43,455 nucleotides of DNA from Herpetosiphon gulosus (GTDB lineage Bacteria; Chloroflexota; Chloroflexia; Chloroflexales; Herpetosiphonaceae), in the NCBI RefSeq assembly GCF_039545135.1, contig NZ_BAABRU010000028.1:1-43455 (forward strand). The letters are read 5' to 3'. Below the pieces are notes generated by a model that made no database searches, was not told the DNA's origin, and was given only the letters and a program-made list of their open reading frames with translations. Positions within the stretch are counted from its first letter, which is position 1. Every line of letters begins with the position of its first letter. The translations under genes and the position numbers were made by a program. Of the stretch, positions 33,969 to 41,920 are shown one piece after another.

Positions 33969-34105
33969 TGGACGCACCAACGCCGATCCCGCCGATCAGC
34001 GCGATTCCGCCATGGGATGACCCCGTGCCGCCACCCGTCACGCCGGATCGCCGCGCGGTCATGGCGCTCGTGGTGAGCGAGGAAGGAGCCAGTCAGGATG
34101 AATGA
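33968..34105 (+). CDS. 45-aa Pro-rich small protein
   Basis: This short gene encodes MDAPTPIPPISAIPPWDD followed by a Pro-rich stretch and a hydrophilic tail. A ggagg site lies about 10 bp upstream, and its ATG overlaps the preceding stop (TAATG). Its end overlaps the VirB6-like start by 8 bp. The coupling on both sides supports translation; the function is unknown. Confidence 0.5.
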   Translation: MDAPTPIPPISAIPPWDDPVPPPVTPDRRAVMALVVSEEGASQDE

Positions 34106-36746
34106 CCAGTTAATGGATGCCAGTAATAAGGGGTTATTGATCGACCTGATGCAGTATTGGGTCGCCATGCCCGCGTGGTGGATCAGTCGCATGCTGATCT
34201 TGTTGCACGAAGCCTGTGCGGTCGTGCTTGGCGTGGTCATGGCAGGCGCATTGCCGAACGCGACAGTGGGCTTTTCTGGGTGGGTTGGGCCATTAACCAG
34301 CGCCCTGATGGGCAATTGGTACAGCCGCGCCTTGGCCATTGGCATGCTCGGTTTGGGATTGACCTTGATGCTGATGGGCAGTGGCTTCCAGCTCCGCCTC
34401 GTCCAACCACGGGCGTTTGTCCGCTGGTCACTGATCATGGTGCTGTTGGCCATCGCCGCGCCCAGCCTCTATGCCACCACGATTCAGCTCGTGACGCAGG
34501 TTCCGGCACTGATCATGCCGCCCATCGTCGAGACCCTGCCGCCGATCACCGCCGCGTGGATCACGGTCGGGCAGGATGGCAACCCGGTAAAACCCTTCGA
34601 TCCGGCCAATGCCGCCTATGCGCGTCGCGCTGCGGTGCTGGCGGTTCCAGCCACCGCGTCGGGCTGTGCCACCCATATCGCCAGCAGCACGGTCTGTGCC
34701 CACCCGATGTACACGCCGATGGATGCCGTTTTGGCCCTCTGGCGGACAGATCGCACCAGCTTGATCAGTGGCGTTGATGGGGTGAATCAGACCACGCCCG
34801 ACGGGACGGTCACGGTGCAATTCGATGGCTTGCCACCCGATTTTGCCGCGATGTTTTATCCCGATAGCACCCAGCCGTGGTATGGCGGGTCGTTCACCAG
34901 TGACCCCAGTGGCATGCAGAAGCGCCGCGAAGCCTTGAACACGGCCAGTAGTGGCACGCTGCACGCGGTCGTGGGCATCCTTGCGGCCTTGGCCACGCTC
35001 ATGCCGACCCTTGCCCAAGCGCTGATGACCGTCTGCGGCGCACTGCTCTTTCTCTTGGGGATTGTAGTGGCCCCACTCGGCATGCTCGGCAACCAGCGCC
35101 AGTGGGTCGCCGTGGTCTATCGCAGTTTCTTCCAGATCAGTGGCTGGCAAACGGTGCTCGCGGTCGGAACCAATCTCGCGACCTACCTGCTCTTTGGCAC
35201 ACCGACCCAAGTAGGGATTGCCATGGCCTATCCGACCATGCTCGTGGTGCTGCCGCTGTTCGTCTGGGTGCAATGGCGGGTGCTGCGTTTTGCGATGGGG
35301 TTGAGTTGGCAAGGGTTTGCCGCCGTGCGCACGGTCGTGAGTCGCGAGCCGCTGCAACGCCTGCTGAGTGACCAGCCTGCCGCAGCCACCGAAGCACGGG
35401 TAACGGCCACGGGACACTACACGGCCACCGCCGATCCCGCCGCGACCCAGCCGACCATGGCTCCGTCAACCCTGCTCCGCACAACGCCGATGCAGGAATC
35501 GACGGCAACCGGAAGCACCGCCCAAGCACCCAGCAGCACCCACACCAGCAGCGCACTGCCATCCCTGATCAATCCGCGAGGCATGGTCATGCGCATGCAG
35601 CAGGCGACCCAGCGCACCGTGCAACGTGTGCAGCAGCTTGACCACCAGATCGAGGTCAAGGAAGCGGCCATGCTCCGCACGGCGGAAGTGCGCACCGATA
35701 CCCAGCTTGACCGCACGGATCAGGCGATCACGACCATGATTGGGGGCAAGGCGATTGCCACAGGCGTGACCTATGTCCATGAGAACGAGGTCACACCCGA
35801 ATGGCTGTTTGCGCCTCCGCCCGCATCGACGAGCGCTCGACCAACCGCGCAAGCACCACGATCAGGACAACCAAGCAGCGCCGCGCCCGTTGCTCGTCGC
35901 GATGGCGACCGCTCCCGCATGTCCAGCGCCGCGCCACGGCCAACCGATGCACCCACGCCGGAACTGCCAACGCGGCCCATGCCCCGCACGGCACGACCAC
36001 CTGCCACTGATCTGCCGCCAACCCAGCCCTTGGTTTCCAGCGCTGGTCGTTCGGCAACATCAGAAGCAGCAACCGAGGGTGCAGCGCTCGATGCGCCATC
36101 GGAATCGAACACGGCATATCCATCAATCGCCAGCATTGCCCATGCACCGACACCAGCGCCCGCGATCCACGCGACGGCCAGCACGCCACCGCCTGCACTT
36201 GCAAACAGAACGCAGCTGGACGTGCCCACGCCGCCGACGCAGGAATTACCCGCTGCCGCGCCGCTGCGGAGTAGCGTGGCCACGCCGCCAACACGCGCAC
36301 AGACTTCCGCACCGCGCACGCCGGAATTGACGAGCAACGCAGCGCGTGGGCCGCAACGACCGCCATCGCCAGCATCCAGTCCAACCAACGGAACCGGACA
36401 GAGCAAGAGCGCCGCGCCAACGCCCGTTGTTACCAGCACCGCCACGTCGCCATCGCCAGCGCAACCGGAAGCTCCTACAGGGCAGGCAACCCCTGCCGTG
36501 GCGACCGCGACCCATGCGCCCATGGCGGAACCAGCAGCACCCACGGTCGAACAACGCACGCCGCAGACACCAACGCGACCCGCGCGATCACGGTCACGAT
36601 CCCGCGTTGGCATGCCCACAGAAGCGCAACGAAACCAGCTAAGAATTGACATAACGAAAGAGGGACAACCAGCGCCATCCGACCCGTCACCGCCTGCCGC
36701 TGCGCCGCTGATTGCGCCACGGTCTGAGCAGCGCGGTCGTCGATGA
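34098..36746 (+). CDS. VirB6/TrbL-like membrane protein with long disordered tail
   Basis: This 882-aa protein falls into two halves. Residues ~10-415 carry about 8 membrane helices, including WISRMLILLHEACAVVLGVV, IGMLGLGLTLMLMGSG, and TLMPTLAQALMTVCGALLFL with LLGIVVAPLGMLGN, which resembles VirB6/TrbL channel proteins. Residues ~430-882 are Ala/Pro/Thr-rich and low in hydrophobicity, predicted disordered, ending in a basic-acidic tail with EAQRNQLRIDITKEGQ. A 450-residue disordered tail is exceptional for the family. The minus-strand frames opposite it are open but are shadows of its biased composition. The ATG follows ggag and overlaps the previous gene. Confidence 0.82.
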   Translation: MNDQLMDASNKGLLIDLMQYWVAMPAWWISRMLILLHEACAVVLGVVMAGALPNATVGFSGWVGPLTSALMGNWYSRALAIGMLGLGLTLMLMGSGFQLRLVQPRAFVRWSLIMVLLAIAAPSLYATTIQLVTQVPALIMPPIVETLPPITAAWITVGQDGNPVKPFDPANAAYARRAAVLAVPATASGCATHIASSTVCAHPMYTPMDAVLALWRTDRTSLISGVDGVNQTTPDGTVTVQFDGLPPDFAAMFYPDSTQPWYGGSFTSDPSGMQKRREALNTASSGTLHAVVGILAALATLMPTLAQALMTVCGALLFLLGIVVAPLGMLGNQRQWVAVVYRSFFQISGWQTVLAVGTNLATYLLFGTPTQVGIAMAYPTMLVVLPLFVWVQWRVLRFAMGLSWQGFAAVRTVVSREPLQRLLSDQPAAATEARVTATGHYTATADPAATQPTMAPSTLLRTTPMQESTATGSTAQAPSSTHTSSALPSLINPRGMVMRMQQATQRTVQRVQQLDHQIEVKEAAMLRTAEVRTDTQLDRTDQAITTMIGGKAIATGVTYVHENEVTPEWLFAPPPASTSARPTAQAPRSGQPSSAAPVARRDGDRSRMSSAAPRPTDAPTPELPTRPMPRTARPPATDLPPTQPLVSSAGRSATSEAATEGAALDAPSESNTAYPSIASIAHAPTPAPAIHATASTPPPALANRTQLDVPTPPTQELPAAAPLRSSVATPPTRAQTSAPRTPELTSNAARGPQRPPSPASSPTNGTGQSKSAAPTPVVTSTATSPSPAQPEAPTGQATPAVATATHAPMAEPAAPTVEQRTPQTPTRPARSRSRSRVGMPTEAQRNQLRIDITKEGQPAPSDPSPPAAAPLIAPRSEQRGRR

Positions 36747-37060
36747 ACCGGCAATCAGCCATTTGGTCAGACCGTGCATCCGTTCATGGAGGAGTGCACA
36801 ACCAGTGCAGTACCGTTGCACTATCGTTGCAGCACGGTTGCACTATCGTCAAGTGGGGTGCGCCTGCTCAGGGAGTGGGCTGGACGGCCATTTGGTCGTG
36901 CCGACACTCTTTAACAGCCTGCGCAGCCACCATTTTCAATCTCGTCGTTCATCCGGCGTTCGTGCACTCCACCGCGCAGCCACTAATGACAATCCTGCTA
37001 TTCATCGATCAATCCACCGATCACCTAGCCAGCCAATCCGCTGGAGAAAGCTTGGTATGA
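36743..37060 (+). CDS. Possible 105-aa gene bridging two neighbours by ATGA overlaps
   Basis: The ATG at 36743 overlaps the VirB6-like stop, and the TGA at 37058-37060 overlaps the next gene's ATG at 37057, so the frame fills the gap exactly. Against it: no ribosome site is visible at the start, composition is odd (many Cys, Trp, His), and codon third positions are less GC-rich than in its neighbours. It is included as a low-confidence candidate; the same stretch also holds short repeats that may be regulatory. Confidence 0.28.
   Translation: MNRQSAIWSDRASVHGGVHNQCSTVALSLQHGCTIVKWGAPAQGVGWTAIWSCRHSLTACAATIFNLVVHPAFVHSTAQPLMTILLFIDQSTDHLASQSAGESLV
36815..36849. repeat. Two 13-bp direct repeats, 22-bp spacing
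   Basis: Gttgcactatcgt occurs at 36815-36827 and 36837-36849, two helical turns apart. Further tgca motifs lie nearby from 36795 on. They precede the replication-relaxation-like gene by about 210 bp and could be a binding site or small iteron pair. Confidence 0.6.
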
Positions 37061-37983
37061 AGACTCCCACGGGCTATGCCCCGAACGCCATGGAAACCGA
37101 GAGCTTGCTGCTCTTAGCCCGCCTTGGTCGCCTCCTTGCTCGCCACCTGCATGTCGCGTGGCCAGGACGCGCGCTTCGCAATACCTATCAATCCCTGAAT
37201 CGCTTAACCGAAGCCGGACTCATCACCTATGTCGAACACTTTGAAGCGCCATCGGCTCGCCAGCGGCAGCGCACGAACCAGTTGTGGAAACGTCACGGTC
37301 GGATTTATAGCCTCACGCCCATGGGCTGGGACTATCTCAAAGCCGCCTTTCCCCAGCTTGAGGAAGGCAAGGAACGCCTTGCACCAACCTATTTCAATCC
37401 GCGTCATCAAGCGGAGCATCAAATCGAATACGCCGATCTGGTCACGAGCATCCTGCGTGATCTCGACACCATTCCGGGGATTATCGGCATGAGTAGTTAT
37501 ATCGAGATGGATCTGAGTGAGCAAGCCCGCCCCCGCGCTGATGGGATTGTCGTCCTGCGCCGCTGGAAGCATGCGATGGCCCATGCTGATGAGCGCTCAT
37601 CGTGTTATCCGTGGTTGGTTGTCCCCCGCCAAGAAGGGCAAATCGACGAGCTATTTGCGATTGAGATCGATCGGGGAACCGAGGAACCGAGCATCATCAC
37701 GGGCAAGGCCCAATCCTATGGCGCACTGTTCGCCTCCAAATCGTGGGAGTCGCGCTTTCAATGGCCGTTGATTGCCTTTGCCGTCCCGACCGAACGCCGC
37801 CAACGCGTGATCTTCGATGCGTGGGATCGCGGCTGGCCCGGTGGCCCCATTCGCTGTACGACCTTTGACGCGATTCATACCCATGGGGCACTGGCTCCGA
37901 TCTGGACCCATCAGCATCACCGCGACATGACCTATCAGGTTCCCTTGCTCCGTGCTGTATGGGCCGAGGCGGTGATCGCATGA
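37057..37983 (+). CDS. Replication-relaxation-like winged-helix protein
   Basis: This 308-aa protein opens with a winged-helix segment (about 15-60: LLLLARLGRLLARHLHVAW, then LRNTYQSLNRLTEAGLITYV). A conserved core follows (~120-280), with HQIEYADLV, RPRADGIVVL, ELFAIEIDRGTEEPS and ITGKAQSYGALFASK. The EIDRGTE...KxxxY block is characteristic of the replication-relaxation family found on plasmids and conjugative elements, where such proteins act on DNA near replication or transfer origins. The start at 37057 follows ggagaaag. Its stop overlaps the next gene by ATGA. Confidence 0.75.
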   Translation: MKTPTGYAPNAMETESLLLLARLGRLLARHLHVAWPGRALRNTYQSLNRLTEAGLITYVEHFEAPSARQRQRTNQLWKRHGRIYSLTPMGWDYLKAAFPQLEEGKERLAPTYFNPRHQAEHQIEYADLVTSILRDLDTIPGIIGMSSYIEMDLSEQARPRADGIVVLRRWKHAMAHADERSSCYPWLVVPRQEGQIDELFAIEIDRGTEEPSIITGKAQSYGALFASKSWESRFQWPLIAFAVPTERRQRVIFDAWDRGWPGGPIRCTTFDAIHTHGALAPIWTHQHHRDMTYQVPLLRAVWAEAVIA

Positions 37984-38732
37984 CCGCCTGTCTCACGCCG
38001 CATGATCCCATCCTTGTCGCTAGCCTGCACGCCGGACTGATGGCCTTGGGGCCACTGGATCGTGCCACCATCGGTCGGATCTGGTTTCCCACCAAGGGCG
38101 ATCAGGCGATTCGGCGTATCCTGCGGCCGCTCGTCCAGCAGAAGCTCTTACACGCCACGGTGCTGAGTAACGGTCGCCAACGCATCGCCATGCGCTACCA
38201 CGCCACCGCTGTTCCCGCGACCGATCTGGCGATTTTGCCGCCGATTCGCATGGCCGCTGCCCTGATCGAAACCGCCCAACGCTTGCCCGATCTGGTCAGC
38301 GTACAAACGACGGTGCTCGACCTCTATCGCGGCGGTGGCCGGATCGTGGGCCTGCGCACGCGCACCACCCCGAGCCGTCGGCCATCACCGCCAATCCTGC
38401 GCTGGAATAGCGCCGCGCCACGAGAACGGGAGCAGGATACGTGGTACTTACTGGTTCCTGACCACGAACAAGTCTCGCGCGATCAGCACGCCATGCGGGC
38501 ACGCTGGTATCGCGACTTGGCAACTTCGCGGGGGTTTCCCGTGCCGATTCCGCTGATTGTGACCACGCCAGCACGGCGGGCCATCGTGGACTACGCCTGG
38601 ACCCCGCACTGGCCGCAGATCGTCATCGGATATGCCACTCCCGATGGCCCATGGACGGACGTGACATGGCAACCCATCGTCGATGGCACGGCATTGCCGC
38701 CGCCTGTCCCAATCACGCAGCTCGCTCGCTAA
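37980..38732 (+). CDS. Winged-helix partner of the replication-relaxation-like protein
   Basis: This 250-aa protein has an N-terminal segment (HAGLMALGPLDRATIGRIWF, then AIRRILRPLVQQKLLHATVL) that reads like a winged helix similar to that of the preceding gene. The central and C-terminal parts are not recognised. The ATGA overlap with that gene and a gagg ribosome site support co-translation. It could be a diverged paralogue acting with its neighbour. Function is inferred only from context. Confidence 0.65.
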   Translation: MTACLTPHDPILVASLHAGLMALGPLDRATIGRIWFPTKGDQAIRRILRPLVQQKLLHATVLSNGRQRIAMRYHATAVPATDLAILPPIRMAAALIETAQRLPDLVSVQTTVLDLYRGGGRIVGLRTRTTPSRRPSPPILRWNSAAPREREQDTWYLLVPDHEQVSRDQHAMRARWYRDLATSRGFPVPIPLIVTTPARRAIVDYAWTPHWPQIVIGYATPDGPWTDVTWQPIVDGTALPPPVPITQLAR

Positions 38733-38800
38733 TCTCGGTGGTGTCTTTTCTTAACTGGGTGTTTTTCTTTCGCAGTCTGTTTTGTTTGAAGGAGTTTCGC

Positions 38801-40054
38801 ATGACCGCTCACATGCTTTCACCGCGCCGTCGGCGCAGCCCATTTGCTCGGATCGGAGGTCGTATGGTGGAGAATGAATCAGGATTCGTTGAGAACGCCG
38901 CGCCGGAGGAGGAGATCACGCTGGCTGAGGCCACGCCTGATGTGGCTTCTATGCCTGTTGCCGCCGCGCCGATGGCCGAATTGCCCCCGATCACGGCGGT
39001 GATCCCCCGGGCAGTCACGGCGATTGTGGAGCCAGTTGCGCAGCCGATGGTTGATCATCCCGTTCCGCCGGTGCAGCCCGTGGTCGTCAACCCTGCCGCG
39101 CCAGTCCAGCCAGATCGCCATCGGGTCGAATCGATCACGATGCGGCCCACCGAACCCAGCACGCCACCCGCTACCGGACTCGCTGCACCCATCGCGCAGC
39201 CCGAACGCCCACGCTATGCTGGCCCGCGCGTGCCGCGTGCGCGATCAACCACCCAAGCCTTTGCGCCGCATGCGGATCGCTGGGGAACCAATCACATTAC
39301 CGTCGTGGGGCGAGCAACCAATGATCCGGTCACGGTCGTGCGGCCAACCGCTGGTGGAGCCTTCAATCGCTACACGGTCGCCATCTACGATCAGGTGCAT
39401 GGGCATGATGATGTGCTGCCCCAAATCTCGACCGTGGTGATGCTCGTCCCGCGCGATGCGGCCAGCCTCAATCTGGCTTTCCAGCCGGGGCGGATGTTGA
39501 CGGTCAGTGGTCGCTTGGTCGTGCGCACCCACTTCGATGGTCGCTATGCCCGCACCAGTGAGTTTGGCGGCTTGTTCCAGACCCAACCCTATGTGCTGGT
39601 GGGCAGTGCCGCCTTGACACGCGGGGATGCCAGTCGTCAGCAATACCTGATTGGCCAACTGTCGGGCACGGTCACCGGAGTCCTCAAGGAGCCAACCAGC
39701 CGCTTTCGCTTTGACCGCCAGCATGAACAGGTCGTGCTGATGCGCGTCACCGAAGCCTTTGATCGGCCACCGCCCGCCCGTGGCCAACGCATCGAGCACC
39801 AGATCGTGCCGTTGTTGGTTCCCTTGGCGGTGGCTGAAACGCTGCCACGGTTGGAGCCAGGCATGCGCATCCAAACCGAGGTCGAATTGCACGTGCGCCA
39901 CCGGATTTTGGGCAATCACCACTTTGCATTGTCTGGTGTACCCGATGAGGCCAAGAGCCAGTTGCGCCACCGCGAACGCTGGACGTTGGTCGCTACATGG
40001 ATGGAGGAACAGATCGCATGCAATCCCGCTTCCGACGCGTCGGACTTGTCATAA
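38801..40054 (+). CDS. OB-fold (SSB-like) protein with disordered N-terminus
   Basis: This 417-aa protein has an acidic, Pro-rich N-terminal ~150 residues, then ITVVGRATNDPVTVVRPTAG, FNRYTVAIYDQ, a conserved VVMLVPRDAA stretch and GRMLTVSGRLVVRTHFDGRY. This follows the SSB OB-fold order (~160-260), ending in a second similar segment (~275-400, GQLSGTVTGVLKEPT...VVLMRV). It probably binds single-stranded DNA during transfer, though the match is by eye. The start at 38801 follows aaggag; a second ATG at 38864 also has a strong ggaggt site and may be the true or an alternative start. Confidence 0.6.
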   Translation: MTAHMLSPRRRRSPFARIGGRMVENESGFVENAAPEEEITLAEATPDVASMPVAAAPMAELPPITAVIPRAVTAIVEPVAQPMVDHPVPPVQPVVVNPAAPVQPDRHRVESITMRPTEPSTPPATGLAAPIAQPERPRYAGPRVPRARSTTQAFAPHADRWGTNHITVVGRATNDPVTVVRPTAGGAFNRYTVAIYDQVHGHDDVLPQISTVVMLVPRDAASLNLAFQPGRMLTVSGRLVVRTHFDGRYARTSEFGGLFQTQPYVLVGSAALTRGDASRQQYLIGQLSGTVTGVLKEPTSRFRFDRQHEQVVLMRVTEAFDRPPPARGQRIEHQIVPLLVPLAVAETLPRLEPGMRIQTEVELHVRHRILGNHHFALSGVPDEAKSQLRHRERWTLVATWMEEQIACNPASDASDLS

Positions 40055-41181
40055 TCTTGTTTTTGGCTGGTTGTGGAGGTCGCCCGCTTCCGGCGGCTTC
40101 CACCCATCCGATCACGGGCAAGCCTCAGTGGTGGTGTCCCACGCCCGTCATGGCAGGCGATCCGACCGCAATAGCGGCAGTGCCCACGGTCACGCCCTAC
40201 TATCACCGTGACCAATTCATGCTCGGCCACGACGTGCTGAGCAATGGGCTGCGCGTGACCGTGCATGCGATTACCAGCGGCGAGGAAGCTCCAGCGGCGA
40301 TAGGCGGGGGCCAGCTTCAGTGGGTCGATCTCGAACTCACCAGCGCGGTATCCCTGCCGCTCGATCTGGCGGCGCAGGTCGTCATTCGCGAGGTTGAACA
40401 GGATGCCGGACAAGCGGCACGCGGCTGGTGGACGACCGATACCGCCACGCTGGCCACGACCGCGATCACGTTGCCAACGCGGCTGGAGGCAGGCATGCCA
40501 TGGCGCGGCCAGATTCCGATTCGCACGCCTATGGGCAAACCTGTGTTTGTCGTGTTCTACCGCACGCCTGCCGATGCGTTGCTCCGCGAGCAGCCGACCG
40601 ATGGCGTGATCGTGGTGCAGAATCGCCGTGACCCGACCTGTGCAGGCAATATTGCGCGGGTTCCGTTCCCGACCATGCCCGCAGGCGGTGGACCAGGAGC
40701 GCCGATTAACGGCACGCCCGTCGCGGTTCCGCCGGGCACGAATCCCTTGGTGGCCTATGCGGTCAGTAAGCTCGCATGGCCCTATGTGTGGGGCGGCGAG
40801 AGTGAGGCCGAAGGCGGCTTTGATTGTTCAGGGCTGATGTATGCGGCGTATGGCAGTGTGGGATTGACGATTCCGCGCACGTCGCAAGCGATGTGGCAAA
40901 GTCCCCAACTCCAACGGATTGGCATCAGCGAGCTGCGACCGGGTGATTTGGTCTTTTTCCACACCGATAGCAGCCGCTTCAACAGTCCGCCCACCCATGT
41001 AGGCATGTATATCGGCGACATGAATGGCAATGGCACGCCCGATTTGGTGCATGCCTTGAGTCCGGCATGGGGTATTCGGATTGAGGACAATTGGTTGACC
41101 AAGCCGTGGTTAATGGCTCCATGGCCCGATGGGACACCCCGTCTGTGGGGCGCTGGGTATTTTGTCAATCCCTATCGTTAA
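40018..41181 (+). CDS. NlpC/P60 cell-wall hydrolase lipoprotein
   Basis: This 387-aa lipoprotein has the signal peptide ending LFLAGC with the lipid Cys at residue 19. The first ~235 residues are beta-rich. The NlpC/P60 domain (~242-385) has AWPYVWGGES, catalytic Cys270 in FDCSGL, His327 in THVGMYIGD and a likely third His345. Such enzymes cut peptide bonds in peptidoglycan. In a type IV secretion locus it would play the VirB1 role of opening the wall for the channel. The start at 40018 follows tggagg and overlaps the OB-fold gene by 37 bp. Confidence 0.88.
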   Translation: MQSRFRRVGLVIILFLAGCGGRPLPAASTHPITGKPQWWCPTPVMAGDPTAIAAVPTVTPYYHRDQFMLGHDVLSNGLRVTVHAITSGEEAPAAIGGGQLQWVDLELTSAVSLPLDLAAQVVIREVEQDAGQAARGWWTTDTATLATTAITLPTRLEAGMPWRGQIPIRTPMGKPVFVVFYRTPADALLREQPTDGVIVVQNRRDPTCAGNIARVPFPTMPAGGGPGAPINGTPVAVPPGTNPLVAYAVSKLAWPYVWGGESEAEGGFDCSGLMYAAYGSVGLTIPRTSQAMWQSPQLQRIGISELRPGDLVFFHTDSSRFNSPPTHVGMYIGDMNGNGTPDLVHALSPAWGIRIEDNWLTKPWLMAPWPDGTPRLWGAGYFVNPYR

Positions 41182-41203
41182 CCTCTATTAAAGGAGTCGT
41201 TCG

Positions 41204-41920
41204 ATGCGTTGGTGTTTTTTATTCGTGATGCTGCTCGTCAGTCCGTTCGTCGCCGCTGCCCAAACCACTCCGATCACCGTGCGGGTGCAGGATGCGGCGA
41301 CGATGCAGCCCGTGGTCGGGGTTGCGATCACGTTCATACCCGTCGGCGGCCACCCGATCACAGCGACCAGCGACGCGCAGGGATTGGCCGTGGTCGCCTT
41401 GCCAGCGGATCGCATGGTTGTCACGCTGGCCGCTGCCGATGGGGCAATCCTGCCGTGGGAAGCGCCGTATGCCGCAGGCTATCCCATTCAGTCGGTGGTG
41501 GGCCTGACAACCTTGACCGTGCAGATCGACCCAGTGACCGGAGTCGCCCATCACGCCCTCGAGCAAGACTGGGCGGGCGGCCCGACCCAAGCCGATGACC
41601 CGACCGCTGCCCTTGCCCCACCCGTGACCGGAACCGCCCTCGCCGCCCAAACCGCCACGGTAGAGGTAGCGCAGCTGCCGACCAGCGAAGCCGTGCCGCC
41701 GACGAGCGAGCCGACCAGCACCGTGCCAGCGACAACCCCAACCAGCCTACCCAGTCCGATGCCGACCAGTAGTCAACCGGTGCTGGCGATTATGCCCAGT
41801 AGCCCACCGACCCCACCAACCACCCGCCCATGGACGCTGTGGCTGCCGATTGTGGTTATTGTGGGCGTGCTGATCCTCGCACTCTGGAGTTGGCGCAGTC
41901 GGGCGGGGGTGCTGCGATGA
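41204..41920 (+). CDS. Membrane-anchored surface protein with CnaB/regulatory-like domain
   Basis: This 238-aa protein has a signal peptide (1-19, FLFVMLLVSPFVAAAQ). A carboxypeptidase-regulatory/CnaB-like beta domain follows (~23-85: ITVRVQDAATMQPVVGVAIT ... TSDAQGLAVVALPADRM), then a Thr/Pro/Ser linker (~135-205) and a C-terminal helix (WLPIVVIVGVLILALW) with a basic stop. This is a typical wall-spanning anchor layout. Its domain resembles the C-terminal domain of the SH3 surface protein at the other end of the locus. The start follows aaaggag. Confidence 0.75.
   Translation: MRWCFLFVMLLVSPFVAAAQTTPITVRVQDAATMQPVVGVAITFIPVGGHPITATSDAQGLAVVALPADRMVVTLAAADGAILPWEAPYAAGYPIQSVVGLTTLTVQIDPVTGVAHHALEQDWAGGPTQADDPTAALAPPVTGTALAAQTATVEVAQLPTSEAVPPTSEPTSTVPATTPTSLPSPMPTSSQPVLAIMPSSPPTPPTTRPWTLWLPIVVIVGVLILALWSWRSRAGVLR

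Noticed and set aside
35771-36754. 327-aa minus-strand ORF opposite the VirB6-like tail
   Set aside because: It is antisense to a GC-rich Ala/Pro/Thr region, which gives stop-free shadows; no ribosome site or domain.
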